A stretch of 64,000 bases of DNA from Staphylococcus delphini (lineage in GTDB: Bacteria > Bacillota > Bacilli > Staphylococcales > Staphylococcaceae), in assembly GCF_900636325.1 (NCBI RefSeq), contig NZ_LR134263.1, forward strand, positions 1,302,001 to 1,366,000, given 5' to 3'. Shown piece after piece: positions 9,604 to 20,575 of the stretch; positions within the stretch are counted from its first letter, which is position 1; each line of letters begins with the position of its first letter. The position numbers were made by a program, and so were the translations under genes. The notes under the pieces were generated by a model, which had not been told where the DNA came from, did no database searches, and was given only the letters and a program-made list of their open reading frames with translations.

Positions 9604-10017
9604 TTACTTAACGATTAACACTGGAATTTTTGCGCGTTTTGCAACTTTATGGCTTACGCTACCTAATACGAATTTCTTGGCCGCTTCTGCTTTACGGTTA
9701 CTGAGAACGACGATATCGTATTGGCCGCTATTCGCATAGTTTACGATTTTTTCTTTTGGATTGCCACGTTCGATAATTTCTTCATATTGCAAACCATTTT
9801 GTTCTAATGTGTCACGTGTCGGTTGCATTTGCTCGTGACGCATTTGTTTAAGTTCTTCATAATGTGTCCCCATTTTAACAGAAGCTTGGACGTCTTGTTC
9901 TCCGATGATATTGAGCAATGTCACAACGGAGCTGTCGCCTGAAATTTTAACAACTTCTTGGAGCGCTTTCGCATTTTTTAAATCTGTATCCACTGCAAGT
10001 AAAATATTTTGATGCAT
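9604..10017 (-). CDS. Universal stress protein (UspA family), short form
   Basis: A 137-residue Usp domain with the N-terminal QNILLAVDTD strand and the C-terminal KKFVLGSVSHKVAKRAKIPVLIVK. The first part of the usual ATP motif (G-2x-G) is replaced by SNRKAEA, so ATP binding is less certain than for the protein at 4615-5118. ATG 10017 is chosen because AAGGAGG ends 9 bp before it; ATG 10026 would almost abut that site. It is transcribed divergently from the CBS regulator gene. Confidence 0.88.
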   Translation of the reverse strand: MHQNILLAVDTDLKNAKALQEVVKISGDSSVVTLLNIIGEQDVQASVKMGTHYEELKQMRHEQMQPTRDTLEQNGLQYEEIIERGNPKEKIVNYANSGQYDIVVLSNRKAEAAKKFVLGSVSHKVAKRAKIPVLIVK

Positions 10018-10337
10018 CTCTATCATCCTCCTTAAAACTAGTGTATCAAAAATATCGGTAAAAGTGATTCAATACATATGAAGCAATTTGTTATGACATC
10101 AAACATCTTAAACCGTCACTATTTTAACCGGTTTAAATAGGAGTTAAACATTTATTGGTTATCACTTCGCATTACGATTTGAAAAACGTTATAATAAAAG
10201 AAATAAAATTGATGGTATGGGGATTTAGAAGTAGCTCACAAATCAATCAAGGGGTATCTACTTGAGAATGAATCACTATCTTTTATTCAGAGGCATCACA
10301 TATTTCAGTGATATGACATAACAATAGAGGGAGATAC
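10018..10337. other. Divergent intergenic region of usp and the CBS regulator gene
   Basis: Holds the usp ribosome site (10026-10034 on the minus strand), a palindromic AACCGGTT at about 10128-10135 and a TATAAT at 10190-10195 with a weak TTCGCA 18 bp upstream, a candidate promoter for the regulator gene. No small gene seen. Confidence 0.45.
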
Positions 10338-11633
10338 ATGACAAAGCACGAACAAATTATTAAACATATTGAATCATTATCTGTAGGCCAAAAAATTTCA
10401 GTCCGTAAAATAGCGAAAGATTTGGACGTTTCAGAAGGGACGGCATATCGTGCGATTAAGGATGCGGGGCAACGTGGGTTAGTGGCTTCGATTGACCGTG
10501 TTGGTACAGTCCGTATTGAAAAGAAAGCGCGTGCCAAAGTCGATCATCTAACATTTGGAGAAATCGCGAAAATTGTCGATGGTCATTTGATTGGTGGTAA
10601 AGGCGGTCAGTTCAATTCACTGACTAAATTTGCGATAGGGGCGATGGAAGTAGACAATGTCGTCAACTATGTTTCTAAAAATACGTTGCTGATTGTTGGG
10701 AATCGTCTTGATGTCCAAAAAGCTGCGTTAGAACGAGGCAGTGCCGTGTTGATTACAGGTGGTTTTGATACGACGGACGAAATTAAAAAAATGGCAGATG
10801 AACAAAATCTACCTATCATTTCTTCCAACTATGATACATTTATGGTTGCAAATATTATTAATAGAGCGATGTACAATCAGATGATTAAAAAAGAGATTTT
10901 AGTCGTTGAAGATATCGTCATTCCAATCGAACAGACTTCTTTCTTATACGATGAAATGACGGTTGCTGATGTAGGTAAAAAGTCCCGAGAAACGTCTCAT
11001 TCTCGTTTTCCAATTGTGGACCGTCAAAACAAATTAGCGGGTTTGATTACAAGTAAAGACATTATCGGCAAAGATTTGGACGAAAAACTTTATCGCGTGA
11101 TGACGAAACCCGCGATTAGTGTCCAGCTGAATACGACGGTTGCGAGTTGTGCCCATTTGATGATTTGGGAAGGGATAGAATTACTGCCAGTGACAGGCAA
11201 TCAAAAACAACTTGTCGGCGTTATTTCACGTGAAGATGTACTAAAGGCGATGCAAATTGTCGGACGTCAGCCACAAGTAGGTGAAACGATTAATGATCAA
11301 GTGGCGAAACATATTGAGATTCGCAATCAACAAATCATTGTCGAAATTACACCGCAACTGACGAATCAATTCGGCACATTGAGTAAATCTGTATCGGTCG
11401 CTATCATTGAAGAAACGATAAAATCTGTGATGCGTAAACATAAAAAGTTAGAAGTGATGATTGAGAGTTTAAATATTTTTTATATTCGAACTGTACAAAT
11501 CGAAAGCGAAGTAGAAGTAGATTATACCATTTTAGATATGGGGCGTAATTTTGCGAAGTTAGAAGTCACGATGTTCAGTGCGAATCAATCTGTTGCAAAA
11601 GCATTAATTATGTGCCAATTATTAGATCATTAA
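10338..11633 (+). CDS. YtoI-like regulator: HTH, DRTGG, two CBS domains and hotdog domain
   Basis: A 431-residue multidomain cytoplasmic protein. Residues 1-60 form a winged-helix HTH (SVRKIAKDLDVSEGTAYRAI). About 65-190 match a DRTGG domain (FGEIAKIVDG, GAMEVDNVVNY, NRLDVQKAALERGSAVLITGG). About 195-310 hold a tandem CBS pair (SRFPIVD, ELLPVTGNQ). The last 110 residues resemble a 4HBT/hotdog thioesterase fold. CBS pairs usually bind adenosyl nucleotides, so a nucleotide-sensing transcription factor is plausible, but target and ligand are unknown. Six bases separate it from the following pApA/nanoRNA phosphodiesterase gene. Confidence 0.88.
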   Translation: MTKHEQIIKHIESLSVGQKISVRKIAKDLDVSEGTAYRAIKDAGQRGLVASIDRVGTVRIEKKARAKVDHLTFGEIAKIVDGHLIGGKGGQFNSLTKFAIGAMEVDNVVNYVSKNTLLIVGNRLDVQKAALERGSAVLITGGFDTTDEIKKMADEQNLPIISSNYDTFMVANIINRAMYNQMIKKEILVVEDIVIPIEQTSFLYDEMTVADVGKKSRETSHSRFPIVDRQNKLAGLITSKDIIGKDLDEKLYRVMTKPAISVQLNTTVASCAHLMIWEGIELLPVTGNQKQLVGVISREDVLKAMQIVGRQPQVGETINDQVAKHIEIRNQQIIVEITPQLTNQFGTLSKSVSVAIIEETIKSVMRKHKKLEVMIESLNIFYIRTVQIESEVEVDYTILDMGRNFAKLEVTMFSANQSVAKALIMCQLLDH

Positions 11634-11645
11634 GGAGCGTTGAGT

Positions 11646-12578
11646 ATGAAATTTATTCCAGAAATTCAAGAACAAATTCAACAATATGACACCATTATTA
11701 TTCACCGTCATGTGCGACCTGACCCGGATGCGTTAGGTTCACAGTTTGGATTGAAAGAATATCTTAAAGCAAAATATCCAACTAAACATGTCTATGCTGT
11801 TGGAACGGAAGAACCGACACTTGGATTTATGGGAACGTTTGATACGATTGACGATGCGCAATATGACGATGCACTTGTCATTGTATGCGACACAGCAAAC
11901 GCCGCACGCATTGACGATGCCCGCTACGATCGCGGCAACGCATTAATTAAAATCGACCATCATCCGCCTGTAGATTCATATGCGGAAATCAATGATGTTG
12001 ACGTGAGTGCTTCATCTACCAGTGAGATGATTTTCGATTTCATACAAGGTTCGAATGATTTAGCTTTAATGAATGACAAAATTGCGAGTGCGTTATATTT
12101 AGGTATTGTCGGCGATACAGGTCGCTTTTTCTTCAACAATACGTCGCCGAAAACGATGACCATCGCTAGTCAGTTGTTACAATATGATATTCAACACAAC
12201 CGTCTATTGAATCAGTTGGGTGAAAAGGATCCGCGGTTAATGCCGTTTCATGGCTATGTACTGCAAAATTTCCAACTTTTCGATGATGGCTTTTGCCAAG
12301 TGAAAATTACGCATGATGTGTTAGAAAAATTTGATATCCAACCGAATGAAGCGTCGTTGTATGTAAATGCGATTGCCGATTTGAAAGGCTTGAAAATTTG
12401 GGTGTTTGCGGTAGACGAAGGTGCAGAAATCCGTTGTCGCATCCGTTCAAAAGAAATTACGATTAATGATGTTGCGGCTGACTTTGGTGGAGGTGGACAT
12501 CCAAATGCTTCAGGTGTGTCTGTAAACACATGGGATGAATTTAAATCACTTACCGAAGCGCTCCGCCAAAAACTATAA
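11646..12578 (+). CDS. nrnA: DHH/DHHA1 phosphoesterase (NrnA / Pde2 type)
   Basis: Hydrolyses short oligoribonucleotides and, in the family, pAp or the c-di-AMP breakdown product pApA (the S. aureus homologue is known as Pde2). It has 310 residues, with the DHH domain motifs [18 protein letters not shown] and DHHPPV, and a C-terminal DHHA1 domain with [13 protein letters not shown] 11646 follows AAGGAG at 8 bp; TTG 11640 is rejected. It is coupled to the upstream regulator and followed 24 bp later by dnaE. Confidence 0.92.
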   Translation: MKFIPEIQEQIQQYDTIIIHRHVRPDPDALGSQFGLKEYLKAKYPTKHVYAVGTEEPTLGFMGTFDTIDDAQYDDALVIVCDTANAARIDDARYDRGNALIKIDHHPPVDSYAEINDVDVSASSTSEMIFDFIQGSNDLALMNDKIASALYLGIVGDTGRFFFNNTSPKTMTIASQLLQYDIQHNRLLNQLGEKDPRLMPFHGYVLQNFQLFDDGFCQVKITHDVLEKFDIQPNEASLYVNAIADLKGLKIWVFAVDEGAEIRCRIRSKEITINDVAADFGGGGHPNASGVSVNTWDEFKSLTEALRQKL

Positions 12579-12602
12579 CAGGTTAAAGAAGGTGACTTAA
12601 CG

Positions 12603-15600
12603 ATGGTTGCACATTTAAATATTCATACGGCTTATGACCTTTTGAATTCAAGCATTACAATCGAAGGAGCCGTTCAGCGCACAATTGAATTAGGATATTC
12701 AGCCATCGCAATTACCGACTTGAATGTCATGTATGGTGTGCCACAGTTTTATGACGCGTGTATTCAGCATGGCATTAAACCATTATTAGGGATGACCGTT
12801 TACCTCACTGATCAATTGAATGTGTTAGAAGCGGTAGTCATTGCTAAAAATAATCAAGGGTTGAAAAACTTATTTAAACTGTCATCTGATATTAAAGTGA
12901 ATCGAATGAAACATGTATCCATTTATGAAAAGAAAGATTTGTTTCATGATACGATCGTTATTTTTAAGCAGATGACAAACCAAGAAAAGCATTGGCACGA
13001 TGAAATGCCTGACGGGGCAACATGTTATATCGACCATCAATCGGCCGAGGCGTGTGAGTTGCCCAAAGTTTTGATGCAGGCGGCTTATTATGAAAGGGCA
13101 GAAGATAAAAATACATTAAAAGTGTTACATGCGATTCGTGATAATACGAAAGTCAATTTGGTGGATTCATACGAAACGCCAACAGAACATATATATGATG
13201 TCGATGCATTGTATGAGTCGCAATTTGCGGAAGAATGGCTCGCACGTACTGATGAAATTGCAAATATGTGTGATGCTCAACTCGAATATCATCAAGCCTT
13301 GTTACCTGAATTTGTAACGCCAGACGGTAGTTCAGCGAATGCATACTTATGGGCCGAGTTAGAACGTGCACTTACGGATTTTGGACTGACTGAAGCGCGC
13401 TATCGTGAACGTTTAAAATATGAATATGACGTCATCACACAGATGGGATACGCGGATTACTTTTTAATCGTAAGTGATTTAATTCGTTACGCAAAATCAA
13501 ATGGTGTCATGGTCGGTCCTGGACGGGGCTCTTCAGCGGGGTCGTTAGTGAGTTATTTGTTAAATATCACGACAATTGACCCACTTCAATATGATTTACT
13601 GTTTGAACGATTTCTAAATCCTGAGCGTGTCACGATGCCAGATATCGATATTGACTTTGAGGATACGCAACGTGAAAAAGTCATTCATTATGTCCAGCAA
13701 AAGTATGGTGATTACCGTGTTGCGGGTATTGTGACGTTTGGCCATTTACTTGCGAAAGCCGTCGCACGAGATGTGGGGCGCGTAATGGGCTTTGATGAAA
13801 CGACATTAAGTGAAGCATCGAAATTAATTCCTAGTAAACTCGGAGTTACATTGGATGACGCGTATAAAGAAGAACGTTTCAAAGCGTTTGTCCATCGCAA
13901 CCATCGTCATGAACGGTGGTTTGAGTATTGTAAAAAGTTAGAAGGATTACCACGAAATACATCGACGCATGCAGCAGGGGTTATTGTGAACGACCAACCG
14001 CTATATCAGTCCATCCCATTAACTGAAGGAGAGACAGGTTTGCTGACACAATGGACAATGACGGAAGCAGAACGCATTGGTTTATTGAAAATCGACTTTT
14101 TAGGACTGCGAAACTTAACGATTATTCATCAAATCATCAAACAAGTGGCGCGTGATTTAAAAGTCGACATCGATGTTGAACTAATTCCTTTTGATGATGT
14201 ACACGTCTTTGAACTGTTGTCACGTGGAGATACGACAGGTATTTTCCAACTGGAGTCTGAAGGTGTACGACGTGTTTTACAAAAATTACAGCCTGAACAT
14301 TTTGAAGATATTGTTGCCGTGACATCACTTTATCGTCCGGGGCCAATGGAAGAAATTCCGACTTACATTCGTCGTCGTCACGACCCAAGTCAAGTTACGT
14401 ATTTGCATCCGGATTTGGCACCGATTTTGAAACGTACATATGGGGTGATTATCTACCAAGAGCAGATCATGCAGATTGCGAGTCAGTTTGCAGGATTTTC
14501 TTATGGTGAAGCGGATATTTTACGTCGTGCGATGAGTAAAAAGAATAGAGAAGTCCTTGAAAATGAACGGCAACATTTTATCGATGGTGCACAAGAAAAA
14601 GGCTATGCTGAGGCGTTAAGTGGTCAAATTTTTGATTTAATCTTAAAGTTTGCGGACTACGGTTTTCCACGTGCGCATGCAGTAAGTTATTCTAAGATTG
14701 CTTACATCATGACCTATTTAAAAGTACATTACCCTGCTTACTTTTATGCCAATATCTTAAGTAATGTGATTGGTAATGACACGAAAACAAACATGATGAT
14801 TCAAGAGGCGAAACAGCAACACATTACAATACACGGTCCGCATATTAACAAAAGTCAATGGCGTTATGTCGCGACACAAGAAGGCATCTATATTTCATTA
14901 GGTGCGATTAAAGGTGTCGGTTATCAAACGGTACAAACGATTATGAATGAAAGACGTGAACAAGGTCCCTTTAAAGACTTCTTTGATTTCTGTAATCGTA
15001 TTCCCGGTCGCTTAAGATCACGGCGTACATTAGAAGCATTGATTTTAACAGGTGCGATGGATTGTTTTGGCAAAAATCGCGCGACCTTATTACAATCAAT
15101 TGATAAAGTGTCAGATACAGATGTCAGTATTGATACCGATCTTCTTGCGAGTGTTGCAACCATTAAACAAGAATATGCGGAAACTGAAGAAATGCCGAGC
15201 CAACAATTAAGTGATTATGAGAAGCAATATTTAGGCTTTTACGTGACTGCGCATCCTGTTGAAAAGGCGTTTAAGCAAAAACAATATCTCGGCATTTTTC
15301 AGCTTCAAGCACAAGTGACGCACCAACCGATTCTGATTACATTAGATGCTGTCCGTGTTATTCGAACGAAACAAGGTCAACAGATGGCGTTTGTTGAGTT
15401 AAATGACGGCATAACGACAATAGACGGTGTCATCTTCCCGAAAACGTATCAACAGTTAACCGGAACTTTGGAGACATCAAAGTTTTATATCATTTGGGGC
15501 AAGTTTGAAAAAAGAAACGACAAACTTCAATTGATTATCAACCGATTGACGACTTTTGAAGCCTTTGAAACAGAAAAAAGACAGCAGACGCGTAAAATTG

Positions 15601-15794
15601 TGATTAGAGAAGGTATGACAGATACACTAGAGCAACAGTATCTAACTCAAAAACAATCAAACAATAGTATCGCTGTGTACCTATATCAAGAAAGCAACAA
15701 TCAATTTCTATTTAAAGGTTATTTATTGCAACCTAATCACTATTTAGATGCACTTTTAGAAGCGATTGAACCTGAACATATCCGTTTGTTATAA
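12603..15794 (+). CDS. dnaE: DNA polymerase III alpha subunit DnaE
   Basis: The Gram-positive DnaE replicase, thought to extend primers before handing over to PolC. It has 1063 residues: PHP domain (about 1-270), palm with the catalytic Asp cluster PDIDIDFED near residue 346, fingers (RPGPMEEIPTYI, IIYQEQIMQIA), a helix-hairpin-helix region near 790-830, and a C-terminal OB fold (about 900-1000). The PHP metal site is eroded: HLNIHTAY replaces HxHSEYS and TDLN replaces TDHG, so it should have no PHP phosphoesterase activity. It follows nrnA by 24 bp, suggesting an operon. No clear terminator follows. Confidence 0.97.
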   Translation: MVAHLNIHTAYDLLNSSITIEGAVQRTIELGYSAIAITDLNVMYGVPQFYDACIQHGIKPLLGMTVYLTDQLNVLEAVVIAKNNQGLKNLFKLSSDIKVNRMKHVSIYEKKDLFHDTIVIFKQMTNQEKHWHDEMPDGATCYIDHQSAEACELPKVLMQAAYYERAEDKNTLKVLHAIRDNTKVNLVDSYETPTEHIYDVDALYESQFAEEWLARTDEIANMCDAQLEYHQALLPEFVTPDGSSANAYLWAELERALTDFGLTEARYRERLKYEYDVITQMGYADYFLIVSDLIRYAKSNGVMVGPGRGSSAGSLVSYLLNITTIDPLQYDLLFERFLNPERVTMPDIDIDFEDTQREKVIHYVQQKYGDYRVAGIVTFGHLLAKAVARDVGRVMGFDETTLSEASKLIPSKLGVTLDDAYKEERFKAFVHRNHRHERWFEYCKKLEGLPRNTSTHAAGVIVNDQPLYQSIPLTEGETGLLTQWTMTEAERIGLLKIDFLGLRNLTIIHQIIKQVARDLKVDIDVELIPFDDVHVFELLSRGDTTGIFQLESEGVRRVLQKLQPEHFEDIVAVTSLYRPGPMEEIPTYIRRRHDPSQVTYLHPDLAPILKRTYGVIIYQEQIMQIASQFAGFSYGEADILRRAMSKKNREVLENERQHFIDGAQEKGYAEALSGQIFDLILKFADYGFPRAHAVSYSKIAYIMTYLKVHYPAYFYANILSNVIGNDTKTNMMIQEAKQQHITIHGPHINKSQWRYVATQEGIYISLGAIKGVGYQTVQTIMNERREQGPFKDFFDFCNRIPGRLRSRRTLEALILTGAMDCFGKNRATLLQSIDKVSDTDVSIDTDLLASVATIKQEYAETEEMPSQQLSDYEKQYLGFYVTAHPVEKAFKQKQYLGIFQLQAQVTHQPILITLDAVRVIRTKQGQQMAFVELNDGITTIDGVIFPKTYQQLTGTLETSKFYIIWGKFEKRNDKLQLIINRLTTFEAFETEKRQQTRKIVIREGMTDTLEQQYLTQKQSNNSIAVYLYQESNNQFLFKGYLLQPNHYLDALLEAIEPEHIRLL

Positions 15795-15825
15795 TGAGAT
15801 GGTATTTTGCGCGGGTAAGCGATGA

Positions 15826-15873
15826 TGTAAGCGTTAAAGCTGACTTTGATATGCGAATATAATGTGCTATAGT
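15826..15873 (+). promoter_or_regulatory. Malic enzyme promoter with upstream cre-like sequence
   Basis: TTGATA (15846-15851), a 16-bp spacer and TATAGT (15868-15873). Just upstream TGTAAGCGTTAAAG (15826-15839) matches seven of nine fixed cre positions, missing the final CA. The CcpA link is tentative. Confidence 0.45.
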
Positions 15874-15936
15874 ATAATGGCGATTAAAAGAGGACTTAAA
15901 AAATAGTTGGAATTTGAAAATGGGAGATGATTATGA

Positions 15937-17169
15937 ATGTCCTTAAGAGATGATGCACTGCAAATGCATAAAGAAAATCATGGCAAATTAGCCGTTAGTC
16001 CAAAAGTTAAGGTAACGAATAAAGAGGAATTAAGCTTAGCCTATTCTCCAGGTGTAGCTGAACCTTGTAAAGATATACATGAAAGACCGAGTCGTGTTTA
16101 TGATTATACGATGAAAAGTAACATGGTAGCCGTTATTTCAGATGGCACGGCTGTTCTCGGACTTGGAAATATTGGTGCTGAAGCGAGTATCCCAGTCATG
16201 GAGGGGAAAGCGGTACTGTTCAAAAGTTTCGCAGGCGTTGATGCCTTCCCATTGTCACTTGCAACGAATGATACAGAAGAAATTATCCGTACAGTGAAAC
16301 TCGTGGAACCTAACTTTGGTGGTGTCAATTTAGAGGACATTTCTGCACCGCGCTGTTTTGAAATTGAAGAACGCCTGAAAAAAGAGACAAAAATTCCAGT
16401 GTTTCATGATGATCAGCACGGTACTGCTATCGTAACGGTAGCTGGTTTAGTCAATGCATTACGTATTGTTGATAAAGACTTAGCAGATATTAAAGTAGTC
16501 CTTAATGGTGCGGGTGCTGCCGGTATTGCGATTGTTAAATTACTTTATTCATATGGTGTACGTCATATGATTATGTGTGATTCTAAAGGTGCTATTTATG
16601 AAGGGCGTCCATATGGGATGAATGAAACGAAAGATACTGTAGCGAAATGGACGAATAAAGATAAAGTTGAAGGAAAATTGGTCGATGTCATCGAAGGCGC
16701 AGATGTTTTCATCGGTGTTTCAGTCGCAGATGCACTCTCTGAAGAAATGGTACAGTCTATGAATGATGATGCTATTATTTTTGCAATGGCGAACCCAAAT
16801 CCTGAAATTACGCCAGACAAAGCTAAGCATGCAGGTGCTAAAGTTATTGGTACAGGACGTTCAGACTTTCCAAACCAAATTAATAATGTCTTGGCATTCC
16901 CAGGCATTTTCCGTGGTGCCTTAGATGTACGTGCCACACATATCAATGAAGAAATGAAACGTGCAGCTGTTGAAGCGATTGCTAACTTAATTACGGATGA
17001 AGAGCGCAACCCAGATTACGTTATTCCTGGTCCGTTCGATTATCGTGTCGCGCCATCTGTAGCACGAGAAGTAGCACGTGCGGCAATGGAATCAGGAGTA
17101 GCCCGTATTGAAGTCGATCCAGACGATGTATACGAGAAGACGTTATCACTCACAGATTTAAAGAAATAA
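15937..17169 (+). CDS. NAD(P)-dependent malic enzyme
   Basis: Oxidative decarboxylation of malate to pyruvate. It has 410 residues, the short bacterial form without a phosphotransacetylase tail. Visible motifs are SLAYSPGVAEPC at the substrate site, GLGNIG, VFHDDQHGTAIV (metal and catalytic Asp residues) and the Rossmann motif VLNGAGAAGIAIVKLL. ATG 15937 has GGGAGATG upstream. It lies ahead of accDA, so pyruvate and possibly NADPH supply may be linked with fatty-acid synthesis. The 44-bp gap to accD suggests co-transcription. Confidence 0.94.
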   Translation: MSLRDDALQMHKENHGKLAVSPKVKVTNKEELSLAYSPGVAEPCKDIHERPSRVYDYTMKSNMVAVISDGTAVLGLGNIGAEASIPVMEGKAVLFKSFAGVDAFPLSLATNDTEEIIRTVKLVEPNFGGVNLEDISAPRCFEIEERLKKETKIPVFHDDQHGTAIVTVAGLVNALRIVDKDLADIKVVLNGAGAAGIAIVKLLYSYGVRHMIMCDSKGAIYEGRPYGMNETKDTVAKWTNKDKVEGKLVDVIEGADVFIGVSVADALSEEMVQSMNDDAIIFAMANPNPEITPDKAKHAGAKVIGTGRSDFPNQINNVLAFPGIFRGALDVRATHINEEMKRAAVEAIANLITDEERNPDYVIPGPFDYRVAPSVAREVARAAMESGVARIEVDPDDVYEKTLSLTDLKK

Positions 17170-17213
17170 TACAAGCTTGATTGATAGCCGATGGAAAAGT
17201 GGAGGTAATAAAG

Positions 17214-18074
17214 ATGTTTAAAGACTTTTTTAACCGTAACTCTAAAAAGAAAAAATATGTTACGGTTCAAGATTCGAAACAAAATGAAGTTCCTGAAGGC
17301 ATAATGACGAAATGTCCAAACTGTAAAAAAATTATGTACACAAAAGAACTCACTGAAAATTTAAATGTATGTTTTAATTGTGATCATCATATTCAATTAT
17401 CAGCTTATGGCCGTATTGAAGCAATTGCCGATAATGGAACTTTTGAAGAATTTGATAAAGGGATGACCTCTGCAAATCCATTAAACTTTCCTGGCTATGA
17501 AGAAAAGGTTGAAAAAGACCAAGAGAAAACAGGATTAAATGAAGCAATCGTCACTGGAACTGCAGAACTCAATGGCATTAAGTTTGGTATTGGTGTCATG
17601 GACCCAAGATTTAGAATGGGCAGCATGGGTTCTGTAGTTGGTGAAAAAATTTGTCGCATTGTCGATCATTGTACAGAAGAGCGACTCCCGTTTGTCTTAT
17701 TTACGGCATCTGGTGGGGCACGTATGCAAGAAGGCATCATTTCGCTCATGCAAATGGCTAAAACAAGTGTATCTTTAGAAAAACATTCTGATGCAGGTCT
17801 ATTGTTCATTTCCTATATGACACATCCAACTACAGGTGGGGTATCTGCAAGTTTTGCATCAGTCGGCGATATCAATTTGGCAGAACCGAAAGCCTTAATC
17901 GGGTTTGCAGGACGCCGTGTCATCGAACAAACAATTAATGAAAAATTACCGGATGATTTCCAAACGGCTGAATTTTTATTAGAACATGGTCAGCTCGACA
18001 AAGTTGTGCATCGTAGTGAAATGAAGAAAACGTTAGCGACGTTATTTGATATGCATCGTGAGGTGAAAAAGTAA
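17214..18074 (+). CDS. accD: Acetyl-CoA carboxylase carboxyltransferase beta subunit
   Basis: With AccA it transfers the carboxyl group from biotin to acetyl-CoA, giving malonyl-CoA for fatty-acid synthesis. It has 286 residues. An N-terminal four-Cys zinc ribbon (CPNCKKIMY...CFNCDHH) is followed by a crotonase-like carboxyltransferase domain with [10 protein letters not shown] and [14 protein letters not shown] 17214 follows GTGGAGGT; the extension from 17181 has no ribosome site. Its stop overlaps the accA start by one base. Confidence 0.96.
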   Translation: MFKDFFNRNSKKKKYVTVQDSKQNEVPEGIMTKCPNCKKIMYTKELTENLNVCFNCDHHIQLSAYGRIEAIADNGTFEEFDKGMTSANPLNFPGYEEKVEKDQEKTGLNEAIVTGTAELNGIKFGIGVMDPRFRMGSMGSVVGEKICRIVDHCTEERLPFVLFTASGGARMQEGIISLMQMAKTSVSLEKHSDAGLLFISYMTHPTTGGVSASFASVGDINLAEPKALIGFAGRRVIEQTINEKLPDDFQTAEFLLEHGQLDKVVHRSEMKKTLATLFDMHREVKK

Positions 18075-19018
18075 TGCTTGATTTTGAAAAACCGATCCAA
18101 GATATACAAACTAAAATTGAATCATTGAAAGAAACGCAAGCGAAAAATGATGTCGATTTGTCTGATGAAATCGAAATTCTTGAAGCTGCATTGCAAACAG
18201 AAAAAGAAAAAATTTACACTTCCTTAAAGCCGTGGGATCGTGTTCAAATAGCAAGATTACCTGAAAGACCGACCGTACTCGACTATATTCCCTACATTTT
18301 TGATGATTTTATCGAATTACATGGCGATCGTAACTTTAGGGATGATCCCGCTATCGTAGGGGGATTAGCTTATTTCAATGGTCAACCTGTAACAGTCATT
18401 GGTCAACAGCGCGGTAAAGATACGAAAGATAATATTTACCGTAACTTTGGTATGGCGCATCCTGAAGGTTATCGTAAAGCGTTGAGATTGATGAAAGAAG
18501 CTGAAAAGTTTAACCGACCTATTTTCACATTCATTGATACGAAAGGTGCATATCCTGGTAAAGCAGCCGAAGAACGTGGTCAAAGTGAGTCCATTGCACG
18601 TAACCTCGTTTCTATGGCAGGTTTAACCGTACCTGTCATTTCAATCGTCATTGGTGAAGGTGGAAGCGGTGGCGCATTAGGTCTTGGTGTGAGCAATCGT
18701 TTATTGATGTTAGAAAACAGTACATACTCTGTCATTTCACCAGAAGGCGCGGCCGGTATTTTATGGAAAGACAGCTCTCTGGCTAAAATTGCGGCAGAAA
18801 CGATGAAAATTACGGCATATGATTTGCTAGAATTAAACATTATTGATGAAGTGGTGAAAGAGCCATTAGGTGGTGCGCATCACGACGTTGAGATGTTAGC
18901 AAAGCGTATTAAGCAAAAGTTTACCAAGCATTTAGCCTCGTTTGAACATATGACACCCGCTGATATTAAAGAAGATCGTTTTGAAAAATTCCGTAATATT
19001 GGTTCATATGTTGAATAA
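18074..19018 (+). CDS. accA: Acetyl-CoA carboxylase carboxyltransferase alpha subunit
   Basis: Partner of AccD in the carboxyltransferase. It has 314 residues, with an N-terminal coiled segment (about 1-50), then [32 protein letters not shown] and the oxyanion region [13 protein letters not shown]. It starts within the accD stop (TAATG), so the subunits are coupled for equal synthesis. A strong terminator follows immediately. Confidence 0.97.
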   Translation: MLDFEKPIQDIQTKIESLKETQAKNDVDLSDEIEILEAALQTEKEKIYTSLKPWDRVQIARLPERPTVLDYIPYIFDDFIELHGDRNFRDDPAIVGGLAYFNGQPVTVIGQQRGKDTKDNIYRNFGMAHPEGYRKALRLMKEAEKFNRPIFTFIDTKGAYPGKAAEERGQSESIARNLVSMAGLTVPVISIVIGEGGSGGALGLGVSNRLLMLENSTYSVISPEGAAGILWKDSSLAKIAAETMKITAYDLLELNIIDEVVKEPLGGAHHDVEMLAKRIKQKFTKHLASFEHMTPADIKEDRFEKFRNIGSYVE

Positions 19019-19033
19019 GTTTGTGTAACAAGC

Positions 19034-19077
19034 ATAGTATGAAGTCTTTGAATCATGGGGCTTCATACTATTTTTTT
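19034..19077 (+). terminator. Intrinsic terminator after accA
   Basis: Perfect 11-bp arms ATAGTATGAAG and CTTCATACTAT around a 16-base loop, followed by seven T. It ends the malic enzyme-accDA transcript, so pfkA needs its own promoter. Confidence 0.9.
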
Positions 19078-20557
<1,480 letters not shown>

Positions 20558-20575
20558 TTATAGGAGGCATTTCCA

